Positions 21,282-30,092 of a DNA stretch of 64,000 nucleotides are shown one piece after another. A program made the position numbers and the translations under genes. This DNA comes from Pseudescherichia vulneris NBRC 102420 (GTDB taxonomy: Bacteria; Pseudomonadota; Gammaproteobacteria; Enterobacterales; Enterobacteriaceae), in the NCBI RefSeq assembly GCF_000759795.1, contig NZ_BBMZ01000003.1:1-64000 (forward strand), in the 5' to 3' direction. The notes beneath the pieces are model-generated. The model did no database searches, had not been told where the DNA came from, and was given only the letters and a program-made list of their open reading frames with translations. Within the stretch, counting starts at the first letter, position 1. Each line of letters begins with the position of its first letter.

Positions 21282-22718
21282 ATGTTAAACAGCATTCGTA
21301 TCGAAGAAGATTTGTTGGGCACAAGGGAAGTACCAGCGGACGCTTACTACGGCATCCACACTCTGAGAGCGATTGAGAATTTCTACATCAGCAACAACAA
21401 AATCAGCGACATCCCTGAATTTGTACGTGGCATGGTGATGGTCAAGAAAGCCGCAGCGCTGGCGAACAAAGAGCTGCACACCATTCCCAAAAGCGTGGCA
21501 AATGCCATCGTCGCCGCCTGTGATGAAGTCCTGAATAACGGTAAATGCATGGATCAGTTCCCGGTCGACGTCTATCAGGGCGGCGCAGGTACTTCCGTGA
21601 ATATGAACACCAACGAAGTGCTGGCAAACATTGGCCTTGAGCTGATGGGCCACCAGAAAGGCGACTACCAGTACCTGAACCCGAACGACCACGTCAACAA
21701 GTGCCAGTCCACCAACGACGCCTACCCGACCGGTTTCCGCATCGCGGTTTACGCCTCTATCGTTAAGCTAGTAGATGCCATTAACCAGCTCGGAGAAGGG
21801 TTCCAGAACAAGGCCGTTGAGTTCAAAGACATTCTGAAAATGGGCCGCACCCAGCTGCAGGATGCGGTGCCAATGACGCTGGGCCAGGAGTTTCACGCCT
21901 TTAACGTTCTGCTCAATGAAGAGACGCGCAACCTGCTGCGCACCGCCGAACTGCTGCTGGAGGTTAACCTCGGCGCGACGGCGATCGGCACGCGTCTGAA
22001 CACCCCGGACGGCTATCAGCAGCTGGCGGTGCAGAAGCTGGCGGAAGTCAGCAACCTGCCGGTGGTTGCGGCGGAAGATCTTATCGAAGCGACCTCCGAC
22101 TGCGGCGCATACGTTATGGTTCACAGCTCGCTGAAGCGCCTGGCGGTCAAGCTCTCTAAAATCTGTAACGACCTGCGCCTGCTCTCCTCCGGCCCACGCG
22201 CTGGCCTGAATGAGATCAACCTGCCCGAGCTGCAGGCTGGCTCCTCTATCATGCCTGCGAAGGTCAACCCGGTCGTGCCAGAGGTCGTGAACCAGGTCTG
22301 CTTTAAGGTTATCGGTAACGACATCACGGTCACTATGGCCTCTGAAGCGGGCCAGCTGCAGCTCAACGTGATGGAGCCGGTCATTGGCCAGGCGATGTTT
22401 GAGTCAATCCACATTCTGACCAACGCCTGCTACAACCTGCTGGAGAAGTGCATCAACGGCATCACCGCCAACAAAGCGGTATGCGAGAGCTACGTCTACA
22501 ACTCTATCGGCATCGTGACCTACCTTAATCCGTTTATTGGTCACCACAACGGCGATATTGTTGGTAAAATCTGTGCCGAAACGGGCAAGAGCGTGCGTGA
22601 GGTCGTGCTTGAACGCGGCCTGCTGACCGAGGCGGAGCTGGATGACATCTTCTCGGCGCAAAACCTGATGCACCCGGCTTATAAAGCAAAACGGTATACG
22701 GATGAGAACGAACAGTAA
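21282..22718 (+). CDS. aspA: Aspartate ammonia-lyase (aspartase)
   Basis: AspA deaminates L-aspartate reversibly to fumarate and ammonia. The 478 residues match E. coli. The fumarase/aspartase signature [10 protein letters not shown] lies near residue 318 and carries the catalytic serine loop. The start is ATG 21282, giving the conserved [11 protein letters not shown]; the longer frame from 21231 is less likely. Fumarate made here can feed FrdABCD, and dcuA, the C4-dicarboxylate exchanger, follows in the same direction. Confidence 0.97.
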   Translation: MLNSIRIEEDLLGTREVPADAYYGIHTLRAIENFYISNNKISDIPEFVRGMVMVKKAAALANKELHTIPKSVANAIVAACDEVLNNGKCMDQFPVDVYQGGAGTSVNMNTNEVLANIGLELMGHQKGDYQYLNPNDHVNKCQSTNDAYPTGFRIAVYASIVKLVDAINQLGEGFQNKAVEFKDILKMGRTQLQDAVPMTLGQEFHAFNVLLNEETRNLLRTAELLLEVNLGATAIGTRLNTPDGYQQLAVQKLAEVSNLPVVAAEDLIEATSDCGAYVMVHSSLKRLAVKLSKICNDLRLLSSGPRAGLNEINLPELQAGSSIMPAKVNPVVPEVVNQVCFKVIGNDITVTMASEAGQLQLNVMEPVIGQAMFESIHILTNACYNLLEKCINGITANKAVCESYVYNSIGIVTYLNPFIGHHNGDIVGKICAETGKSVREVVLERGLLTEAELDDIFSAQNLMHPAYKAKRYTDENEQ

Positions 22719-22740
22719 CCGTTCAACCGGGTAAGACCTC

Positions 22741-22771
22741 AAAGGCACGTCAGCGATGACGTGCCTTTTTG
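22741..22771 (+). terminator. aspA terminator
   Basis: A 12-bp perfect stem, AAAGGCACGTCA with TGACGTGCCTTT around GCGA, is followed by further T. It separates aspA from dcuA; in E. coli dcuA is expressed both with aspA and alone. Confidence 0.9.
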
Positions 22772-22836
22772 TTTATGGGTGCTACTAAAATTCAACATAT
22801 CAATATCAACTTGTATACACATCAAGGAAGCCAACT

Positions 22837-24138
22837 ATGTTTGCTGCGGAACTTGTGATCGTCCTGCTGGCGATTTACCTGGGTGCCAGACTCGGCGGGA
22901 TCGGCATCGGCTTTGCCGGTGGGCTTGGCGTACTCGTCCTGACGCTGTTTTTCCAGATCAAGCCCGGTGCGATCCCTTTTGACGTTATTGAGATCATCAT
23001 GGCGGTGATCGCTGCGATTGCCGCGATGCAGGTGGCCGGGGGGATGGACTACCTGGTCAGCCTGGCGGAGCGCCTGCTGCGCCGTCACCCCAAGTACATC
23101 ACCTTTCTCGCCCCGCTGGTGACCTGGTTTATGACCATTCTCGCCGGTACCGGGCACACTGCGTTCTCTACCCTGCCGGTGATCACCGAAGTAGCAAAAG
23201 AGCAGGGCATCCGCCCCTCTCGCCCGCTCTCTATCGCCGTGGTAGCCTCGCAGATCGCCATCACCGCCTCGCCCATTTCGGCAGCGGTGGTGTTTTTCGC
23301 CGGGATCCTCGAACCGCTGGGCGTCAGCTACCTGACGCTGCTGGCGATCTGTATTCCGGTCACCCTGATCGCCATCATGCTCACCGCCGTGGTGTGTAAC
23401 TTCCTCGGCGCAGAGCTAAAAGACGATCCGGTCTATCAGGAGCGGCTTGCTAAAGGCGAAGTGAAGCTGCGCGGCAACCAGGTTTTTCAGCTTAAGCCGC
23501 ACGCCAAACGCTCGGTGATGCTGTTTCTGATCGGCATCGTCGCGGTGATGGTTTACGCCACCATTATCAGCCCAACGGTGGGACTCATTACCGATCCGGT
23601 TCTGCCGCGCAACGAGGCGATTGTGGTCTTTATGCTCACCATCGCCACGCTGATCTGCCTGAGCTGCAAGGTGGACACCGGTGAGATCCTCAACGCCAGC
23701 ACCTTTAAGTCCGGGATGAGCGCCTGTATCTGCGTGCTGGGCGTGGCCTGGCTTGGGGACACCTTTGTGAAGACCCACATTGCGGATATCCAGAGCGTGG
23801 CGGGCGACCTGCTGCACAGCTATCCATGGCTGCTGGCGGTGGTGCTCTTTTTTGCCGCCACCCTGCTCTACTCGCAGGCAGCGACCACCAAAGCACTGAT
23901 GCCCGCCGCGCTGCTGCTCGGCGTTACCCCCCTGACCGCCATCGCTTCGTTCGCCGCCGTGTCGGCCCTGTTCGTGCTACCCACCTACCCGACGCTGCTG
24001 GCGGCGGTAGAGATGGACGATACCGGCTCGACCCGCATCGGCAAATATGTCTTTAACCACGCTTTCCTGATCCCCGGCGTGATCGCCATCGCCCTGTGCG
24101 TCATTCTGGGCTTCGTTATTGGCGGGATTGTTTTGTAG
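22837..24138 (+). CDS. dcuA: Anaerobic C4-dicarboxylate transporter DcuA
   Basis: DcuA is an inner-membrane aspartate/fumarate:succinate exchanger of the Dcu family. The 433 residues have about ten helices. The conserved Dcu features are GARLGGIGIGFAGG at the N terminus, ASPISAAVVF in the middle and LPTYPTLLAAVEMDDTG near the end. The stretch between residues 190 and 300 looks less similar to E. coli DcuA than the flanking helices do. Position next to aspA supports DcuA rather than DcuB. The start has AAGGAAG. Confidence 0.93.
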   Translation: MFAAELVIVLLAIYLGARLGGIGIGFAGGLGVLVLTLFFQIKPGAIPFDVIEIIMAVIAAIAAMQVAGGMDYLVSLAERLLRRHPKYITFLAPLVTWFMTILAGTGHTAFSTLPVITEVAKEQGIRPSRPLSIAVVASQIAITASPISAAVVFFAGILEPLGVSYLTLLAICIPVTLIAIMLTAVVCNFLGAELKDDPVYQERLAKGEVKLRGNQVFQLKPHAKRSVMLFLIGIVAVMVYATIISPTVGLITDPVLPRNEAIVVFMLTIATLICLSCKVDTGEILNASTFKSGMSACICVLGVAWLGDTFVKTHIADIQSVAGDLLHSYPWLLAVVLFFAATLLYSQAATTKALMPAALLLGVTPLTAIASFAAVSALFVLPTYPTLLAAVEMDDTGSTRIGKYVFNHAFLIPGVIAIALCVILGFVIGGIVL

Positions 24139-24250
24139 CAGGCATGAAGGTGTAAATGTCGTTAAAATCGGGCTGCCTGGCGGCCCGGTTGATTAATCCC
24201 CCGCCAGCGGCATGCTATAGTGGCTTTTTTCGTCTGATACGAGATTGCCG

Positions 24251-24574
24251 ATGAACACGCCTGATGCCGTCGTTGTGCTCTGTACTGCCCCGGATGAAGC
24301 CACCGCCCAGGACCTGGCGGCGAAAGTGCTGGCGGATAAACTCGCTGCCTGCGTAACGATTTTGCCCGGTGCCACCTCCCTCTACTATTGGGAAGGTAAG
24401 CTGGAGCAGGAGTATGAAGTCCAGATGCTGCTGAAAAGCACTCCCGCGCATCAGGAGGCGCTGCTGGCCTGCCTGAAATCGCACCATCCGTATCAGACCC
24501 CTGAACTATTAGTGCTGCCCGTCGCATATGGAGACAACGATTACCTCTCATGGCTCAACGCATCCTTACGTTAA
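24251..24574 (+). CDS. cutA: Divalent cation tolerance protein CutA
   Basis: CutA is a small trimeric ferredoxin-fold protein linked to divalent metal tolerance. The 107-residue product contains [27 protein letters not shown] and [13 protein letters not shown], the family's conserved blocks. It starts at ATG 24251 and is a few residues shorter at the N terminus than E. coli CutA (112). An in-frame TTG at 24245 is possible but weaker. The 3' end overlaps dsbD by 25 bp, so the two are co-transcribed. Confidence 0.93.
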   Translation: MNTPDAVVVLCTAPDEATAQDLAAKVLADKLAACVTILPGATSLYYWEGKLEQEYEVQMLLKSTPAHQEALLACLKSHHPYQTPELLVLPVAYGDNDYLSWLNASLR

Positions 24575-26238
24575 TCCTGCTGTTTTGCAGTACGTCCACC
24601 TTTGCCGGGTTGTTTGACGCGCCCGGCGCCGGGAAGTTTGTTCCTGCGGATAGCGCGTTTACCTTCGACTTTCAGCAAAATGAGCACGACCTGACGCTCA
24701 ACTGGCAGATCAAAGAGGGCTACTACCTCTATCGCCAGCAAATCAGCGTCACGCCCGCGCAGGCAGACATCGCCCCGCTCCAGCTCCCGAAAGGGGAGAG
24801 CCACAAAGATGAATTCTTTGGCACCAGCGAAATTTATCGCCAGCGGCTCAGCCTGCCGGTGACGGTGCGCTCGGCCAACAAAGCGGCGACGCTGACCGTG
24901 ACCTACCAGGGGTGTGCGGCGGCAGGCTTCTGTTATCCGCCGGAGACAAAGGTCGTGCCGGTCAGTGAGGTGCAGCCGCTGGCACAAAACGTGCCGGATC
25001 AACCTGCCCCTGCATCAGCTGCGCCCGCGCTGCCCTTCTCGGCGCTGTGGGCGCTGCTGATCGGGATTGGCATCGCCTTTACCCCCTGCGTGCTGCCAAT
25101 GTACCCGCTCATCTCCGGCATTGTGCTGGGAGGCAAATCGCGCCTCTCTACCGGACGCGCGCTGCTGCTGACCGTGCTCTACGTGCAGGGCATGGCCCTC
25201 ACCTATACCGCGCTGGGTCTCGTCGTGGCCGCCGCCGGGCTACAGTTTCAGGCAGCGCTCCAGCATCCCTATGTATTAATCGGCCTGTCGGTGATTTTCA
25301 CCCTGCTGGCCCTGTCGATGTTCGGTCTGTTCACCCTCCAGCTGCCATCGTCTGTTCAGACGCGCCTGAGCCTGATGAGCAACCGCCAGCAGGGCGGCTC
25401 AGCGGGCGGCGTCTTTGCGATGGGGGCCATCGCCGGGCTGATCTGCTCCCCCTGCACCACCGCGCCGCTCAGCGCCATCCTGCTCTATATCGCCCAGAGC
25501 GGTAACCTGTGGCTCGGCGGCGGTACGCTCTATCTCTACGCGCTCGGCATGGGCATCCCGCTGATTCTGGTGACCCTGTTCGGCAACCGACTGCTGCCAA
25601 AAAGCGGCCCGTGGATGGAGCAGGTCAAAATCGCCTTTGGCTTTGCGATCCTCGCCCTGCCGGTCTTTTTACTGGAGCGCATACTGGGCGAGACGTGGGG
25701 CCTGCGCCTCTGGTCGCTGCTCGGCGTGGCGTTTTTCGGCTGGGCATTTATCACCTGTTTGACGGGTACCCGGCGCGGAATACGTGTGCTACAGATCGTC
25801 CTGCTGGGCGCAGCGCTGGTCAGCGCGAAGCCGCTGCAGGACTGGGCGTTTGGCGTCAGCGCCTCCGCCCCGCAGGCGCAGCTGAACTTTACCCGCATCG
25901 CCAACGTGGATGAGCTAAACCAGGCCCTGGCGCAGGCCAGGGGCAAACCGGTCATGCTCGATCTCTACGCCGACTGGTGCGTGGCCTGTAAAGAGTTTGA
26001 GAAGTACACCTTCAGCGATCCGCAGGTACAGGCGGCGCTGAAGGAGACGGTGCTGTTGCAGGCGGACGTGACCGCTAACAGCGCCGAGGATGCCGCCCTG
26101 CTTCGCCATCTTGGCGTGCCGGGCCTGCCGACAATTCTGTTCTTTGACGCCCAGGGCAACGCGCAGCCTGCGCAACGGGTGGCAGGATTTATGGACGCGG
26201 AAGCATTTAGTAGACATTTGCGCAATCGCCAGCCATAA
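24550..26238 (+). CDS. dsbD: Thiol:disulfide interchange protein DsbD
   Basis: DsbD moves electrons from cytoplasmic thioredoxin to periplasmic DsbC, DsbG and CcmG. The 562-residue precursor has a signal peptide ending at TFA. An alpha domain follows with the redox pair in [11 protein letters not shown]. The eight-helix beta domain carries one Cys in [10 protein letters not shown] and one in CSPCTTAP. The C-terminal thioredoxin-like gamma domain has DWCVACK. All six functional cysteines are present. It overlaps cutA by 25 bp. Confidence 0.96.
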   Translation: MAQRILTLILLFCSTSTFAGLFDAPGAGKFVPADSAFTFDFQQNEHDLTLNWQIKEGYYLYRQQISVTPAQADIAPLQLPKGESHKDEFFGTSEIYRQRLSLPVTVRSANKAATLTVTYQGCAAAGFCYPPETKVVPVSEVQPLAQNVPDQPAPASAAPALPFSALWALLIGIGIAFTPCVLPMYPLISGIVLGGKSRLSTGRALLLTVLYVQGMALTYTALGLVVAAAGLQFQAALQHPYVLIGLSVIFTLLALSMFGLFTLQLPSSVQTRLSLMSNRQQGGSAGGVFAMGAIAGLICSPCTTAPLSAILLYIAQSGNLWLGGGTLYLYALGMGIPLILVTLFGNRLLPKSGPWMEQVKIAFGFAILALPVFLLERILGETWGLRLWSLLGVAFFGWAFITCLTGTRRGIRVLQIVLLGAALVSAKPLQDWAFGVSASAPQAQLNFTRIANVDELNQALAQARGKPVMLDLYADWCVACKEFEKYTFSDPQVQAALKETVLLQADVTANSAEDAALLRHLGVPGLPTILFFDAQGNAQPAQRVAGFMDAEAFSRHLRNRQP

Positions 26239-26285
26239 ACTACACCAGGAGTGGAAAAATGGTTCTAAAAACGCAGGAGAACACC

Positions 26286-26861
26286 GTGCAACGTGAAGAC
26301 GTCTTAGGGAAAACATTGCAGTGGCTTGAGATCGAAGGCCTTGCTGCCACGACGCCCGAAATTATCGCCGAACGTCTTAATTATCCATTGGACGAGTTTT
26401 TGCGCTTTTGGCCCGATAAAGAGGCGCTGCATTACGATGCGCTGCGCCACCTCAGCCAGCAGGTTGATGCCTGGCGCAGGCAGATGCTGTTAAACGACGA
26501 GCTGAGCAAAGAGCAGAAGCTGCTGGCTCGCTATACGGCGCTTACCGAGTGCGTCACTAACCATCGCTATCCAGGCTGCCTGTTCATTGCTGCCTGCACT
26601 ATCTATCCGGATCCGGCTCATCCTATTCATCAGCTGGCGGATCAGCAAAAGAGTGCGGCGTATGCCTATACCCACGAGCTGCTGACCTCGCTGGAAGTCG
26701 ACGATCCGGCCATGGTCGCGAAACAGATGGAGCTGGTGCTGGAGGGCTGCCTCAGCCGTATGCTGGTCAACCGTAGCCAGGTAGACGTCGATACCGCCTA
26801 CCGGCTGGCAGAGGATATTCTCCGCTTTGCCCAGTGCCGCATGGGCGGCGCGCTGACCTGA
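26286..26861 (+). CDS. yjdC: TetR-family regulator YjdC
   Basis: This is a predicted TetR/AcrR-type transcriptional regulator. The 191-residue product has an N-terminal helix-turn-helix region (about residues 1-50) and a conserved C-terminal block containing [15 protein letters not shown] 26286 gives the exact E. coli length and follows AGGAG. An ATG at 26259, also with AGGAG at good spacing, would add nine residues, so the start is ambiguous. It lies just after dsbD. Confidence 0.9.
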   Translation: MQREDVLGKTLQWLEIEGLAATTPEIIAERLNYPLDEFLRFWPDKEALHYDALRHLSQQVDAWRRQMLLNDELSKEQKLLARYTALTECVTNHRYPGCLFIAACTIYPDPAHPIHQLADQQKSAAYAYTHELLTSLEVDDPAMVAKQMELVLEGCLSRMLVNRSQVDVDTAYRLAEDILRFAQCRMGGALT

Positions 26862-26863
26862 TA

Positions 26864-27466
26864 TCAGATCAGCAGCCCTGCCCACGCAGAGATCAGCAGG
26901 CACAGCGCCATTGCCCGCTGAAACCACACCAGCGAGGCAGGGGTGCGAAAGATTCGGTTTACCGCTCTGCCGCAGAACGCCCAGAGGGTCAGGCAGAACT
27001 GGGAGATAATCAAGAACAGCAGCGCCATCATGGCGATCTCCCGCAGCGGATGCGCCCCATTGGGCGCAAACAGACTCACCACCGCCAGCGCCATCATCCA
27101 GGTTTTCGGGTTAATCAACTGCAACATGGCTGCCGCCCGAACGCTAAAGGGCCGCTGTGCCTCACCCTCCAACTGTGCCGCTGGCGCACGAAACAGCTGC
27201 CAGCTCATCCAGCTTAGCCACAGCACGCCCGCCCAGCTCATCCCGCTACGTACCAGCGGGTGCTGGCGCAGCACTTCCCCTGCCCCCGCTCCAGAGACTA
27301 GCACAATCAGGCTGGCCGCCACACAGGCGCTCACTACGGCGGGCAGCGTCGCCTTCACGCCGAAGCGCTGGCTGCTGGAGAGCACCAGGATATTGGTGGG
27401 GCCGGGCGTAATGGACGCCACGAAAGCAAACAGCATAAACGGTAGATAGGCATAGAACATATTCAC
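26864..27466 (-). CDS. LysE/RhtB-family exporter
   Basis: This is an inner-membrane transporter of the LysE superfamily, which exports amino acids or related metabolites. The 200 residues contain about six helices. The family signature is SITPGPTNILVLSSS near residue 18, and a second conserved block is INPKTWMMAL. The start is GTG at 27466 with AAGGAG eight bases upstream. It lies directly downstream of, and on the same strand as, an AraC-type regulator. Both genes have the same 18-bp element about 55 bp upstream of their starts, so that regulator probably controls this exporter. The substrate is unknown. Confidence 0.85.
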   Translation of the reverse strand: MNMFYAYLPFMLFAFVASITPGPTNILVLSSSQRFGVKATLPAVVSACVAASLIVLVSGAGAGEVLRQHPLVRSGMSWAGVLWLSWMSWQLFRAPAAQLEGEAQRPFSVRAAAMLQLINPKTWMMALAVVSLFAPNGAHPLREIAMMALLFLIISQFCLTLWAFCGRAVNRIFRTPASLVWFQRAMALCLLISAWAGLLI

Positions 27467-27504
27467 AGGCAGGACTCCTTATTATCGTTGTCCCGACTGT
27501 CGCG

Positions 27505-28347
27505 TTATTTCATTGTCGCGTCTGGAAGATTTGTGCATAAGCTGCGGTAACGCGCCGGAGAGAGGCGATACGCCCGCTGGAACCAGCGCCCGAGGTGGCT
27601 CTGATCGGCAAAGCCTAATGCCGCCGCCACGCTGGCTGGCTGCTCCCCCTTTGCCAGCATGCCGCGGGCGCTCGCCAGCCGGAGCTGGATCAGCCAGGCG
27701 TGGGGCGAGAGGTGAAACTCGCGCTTAAAGCAGCGCGTGAGGGTGAAGCGATCGGTGCCGGTCTCCCGCGCCACGTCGTCCAGGCCGACGTTATCTCCCC
27801 GATGGGCGTAGAGATAATCCCGCGCCCGGTGGGCGATGGCCGCACTCTGACGCTGCGCCGAGAGCCGCTTGCGCCACTGGCAGTGGTGTGTCAGCTGGCC
27901 CAGCAGCCCATCCATCATGCCCTGCTGCACGATGCGCATCTCATCATTATGCAGGGTGAAGAAGGTCTGGGCGATGGTGTTCACCAGCTGCGGCGCACGG
28001 GCGATGGTCTGGTCAAAGTGCAGCGAGTAGCTTGAGGGCGTGGCATCGTACAGGCCGCGCAGGGTGTCGCTCAGCCAGCGTTCATCGAGATAGAACGTCA
28101 GGTAGGTAAAGCCGCCCTCTACCGGCGCGTCGCCGTCGTGGATCTCGCCCGGCTCCAGTAGAAACGCGTCCCCTGGCGTGCTGCGATGGCGCTCGCGGCG
28201 GCAGTGAAACTGCTGAGTGCCGGTCAGGGTGATGCCCACCAGGTAGCTGTCGTGCCAGTGCGGATCGAAGGCGTGACCTTCAAAGTGCGCGCGGATGGTT
28301 TCGATGCCGGTATCGGCATGCTGCCGCAGCTCAAGCCAGTCTGCCAT
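27505..28347 (-). CDS. AraC-family transcriptional regulator
   Basis: This 280-residue regulator has an N-terminal cupin-type ligand-binding domain (PHWHDSYLVGIT, then LEPGEIHDGD). A C-terminal double helix-turn-helix starts near residue 175 and has the AraC signature AAALGFADQSHLGRWFQRAYRLSPARYR. The start at 28347 is chosen for its AGGAGG site; an in-frame ATG at 28383 is upstream. The gene is followed after 38 bp by the LysE-type exporter. An 18-bp sequence upstream of the gene recurs exactly inside its own 3' end, upstream of the exporter. Confidence 0.87.
   Translation of the reverse strand: MADWLELRQHADTGIETIRAHFEGHAFDPHWHDSYLVGITLTGTQQFHCRRERHRSTPGDAFLLEPGEIHDGDAPVEGGFTYLTFYLDERWLSDTLRGLYDATPSSYSLHFDQTIARAPQLVNTIAQTFFTLHNDEMRIVQQGMMDGLLGQLTHHCQWRKRLSAQRQSAAIAHRARDYLYAHRGDNVGLDDVARETGTDRFTLTRCFKREFHLSPHAWLIQLRLASARGMLAKGEQPASVAAALGFADQSHLGRWFQRAYRLSPARYRSLCTNLPDATMK
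27520..27537 (-). promoter_or_regulatory. Putative operator copy 1 (before exporter)
   Basis: TGCACAAATCTTCCAGAC (minus strand) is an exact copy of 28400-28417. It lies about 55 bp upstream of the exporter start and inside the last codons of the AraC-type gene. A second shared motif, GCGACAGTCGGGA, follows closer to the start. It is proposed as a binding site for the adjacent regulator. Confidence 0.6.
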
Positions 28348-28399
28348 ATCAACCTCCTGAATGATTCCCGAGTGTAGCATCAATCATTCAGCCTGAAAG

Positions 28400-28417
28400 G
28401 TCTGGAAGATTTGTGCA
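28400..28417 (-). promoter_or_regulatory. Putative operator copy 2 (before araC-type gene)
   Basis: TGCACAAATCTTCCAGAC (minus strand) lies about 54 bp upstream of the AraC-type regulator and is identical over 18 bp to the copy before the exporter. Downstream, GCTACACTCGGGA resembles the GCGACAGTCGGGA found at the other promoter. Autoregulation is inferred. Confidence 0.6.
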
Positions 28418-28581
28418 GCATAGAGCAAAAATCACTGAGATTGCGGCAAACTGCTGAATAGTTTTCACGATCACAGAAGCAAAAAAACATAATTAATTAA
28501 TATAAAATCGCAATAGATTCTCCGCGGCCATCTGTGTCAGAAAGTAACCCTCATTCATAAGAAACCGGAGAAGTGATTCAA

Positions 28582-30036
28582 ATGAGTAGAGGCATACTAA
28601 AAAGTCACCATAATGAATACCATATATTAACCCGCGGGGAACGTATTGGTTATGGAATGGGAGACTTTGCGCAAAACCTTGTTTTTGGCACAATAGGCGG
28701 CTTTCTTGCTCTGCATATGCTGACCGTCAACGCCATCGGTACAGCAACCGCAGGGTTTATATTTCTTTTCGTCCGAATCATCAATGTCTTTTGGGATCCC
28801 ATGGTGGGAACCTATGTCGACAAACGAATTTCAGCAGCGGGAAAATATCGCCCCTGGCTCTTAAGAGCGGGCGTGCCGCTGGTTATTCTCTCCGCTTTGC
28901 TTTTTACACCTATCCCCGGTATCAGAGGTTCAGTTGCCTTTGCCTTTATCGTTTATTTGGCGCTTGATTTGGTCTATTCATTGGTAAACATACCGTATGG
29001 ATCGCTTAATGCTTCACTGACCAGAGATCCTGAATCTATTGATAAACTGACCAGTACAAGAATGATGTTGGCTAACACGGCCAATCTGCTTGTCTACACG
29101 CTTTTCCCGATGTTTGTCCAAATGGCCTCACCAAAGGATCGTAGCCTCAAGGATACCGGCTTCTTTGGGCTTGAGCTTAACATGGGGAACTATACCGACC
29201 CATCAGCGAATTACGCCTGGTTTGGCGTTTACTCTGTTTATATGATAATCGGTGCTGTGGCACTTTTTATCTGCTATAAGTTCACGAAAGAACGTGTAGT
29301 CGCGACTGCAGAACAGACTGCCAACGTAAAAACAACCGATCTGTTCCTTGAACTGAAATACAACCGACCGCTGGTTATCCTCGGACTGTTTTTCATGCTG
29401 GGCTTTACGTTCATGTTTTTCATGAATACCGTAAATGGCTTTTTCAATCAGTTTGTTGTCGGTCATTCAGAGTGGATGGGAGCTGTAGGCCTGGTAGCCT
29501 CCATTCCGGGTATTCTGTTCCCCGTTTTCTGGCCAAGGCTCAAGAAAATTTTTGGCAAAAAAGGCTTCTTCCATCTTTTCCTTGGCATGTTTATCGTCGG
29601 TGAATTGCTCACTTACGTGTGGTCACGGGAAGGGATGCATGACGCCTTGTGGCTTGCTTATATCGCAACCTTTATTAAACAGTGGGGCTTAACGTCAGCG
29701 ACCGGATTCATGTGGGCGCTGGTTCCTGAAGTCATTGCTTATGGCGAATTAAAATCAGGAAAGCGCAACGCCGCCATCATTAATGCGATTATGGGGCTCT
29801 TCTTCAAGATTGGTTTTACCCTTGGTGGCGCAATCCCACTTTGGCTGCTGGCCGCCTATGGTTTTAACGAAACAGGTGCGCAACAAAGTGCTAATGCAAT
29901 CGACGGGATCATTATGACGGCGGTGTGGATCCCCATTGTTTTAGCTGTCATTTCAATGATCGTTATTCAAGCCTATCCCATCTCAGACAAAAATGTTACA
30001 GACATTAACCGTCAACTCGATGAGATACGCGTGTAA
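28582..30036 (+). CDS. GPH-family xyloside/oligosaccharide transporter
   Basis: This is a 484-residue cation symporter of the glycoside-pentoside-hexuronide family. It has 12 predicted helices, an N-terminal GERIGYGMGDFAQN block and the cytoplasmic-loop motif GKYRPWLL. It is similar to the XynT/YagG group that takes up xylosides. The start ATG 28582 has GGAGAAG upstream; a GTG at 28573 sits too close to that site. The next gene encodes a GH43 beta-xylosidase, so the substrate is probably xylobiose or short xylo-oligosaccharides. Codon use is clearly more A+T-rich than in the genes before it, suggesting acquisition next to tRNA-Phe. Confidence 0.85.
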   Translation: MSRGILKSHHNEYHILTRGERIGYGMGDFAQNLVFGTIGGFLALHMLTVNAIGTATAGFIFLFVRIINVFWDPMVGTYVDKRISAAGKYRPWLLRAGVPLVILSALLFTPIPGIRGSVAFAFIVYLALDLVYSLVNIPYGSLNASLTRDPESIDKLTSTRMMLANTANLLVYTLFPMFVQMASPKDRSLKDTGFFGLELNMGNYTDPSANYAWFGVYSVYMIIGAVALFICYKFTKERVVATAEQTANVKTTDLFLELKYNRPLVILGLFFMLGFTFMFFMNTVNGFFNQFVVGHSEWMGAVGLVASIPGILFPVFWPRLKKIFGKKGFFHLFLGMFIVGELLTYVWSREGMHDALWLAYIATFIKQWGLTSATGFMWALVPEVIAYGELKSGKRNAAIINAIMGLFFKIGFTLGGAIPLWLLAAYGFNETGAQQSANAIDGIIMTAVWIPIVLAVISMIVIQAYPISDKNVTDINRQLDEIRV

Positions 30037-30092
30037 TTAAAACAATTAAAAACAACCAAAATACAAAAAACAGCTTAAAAAGGTAGAAATCT

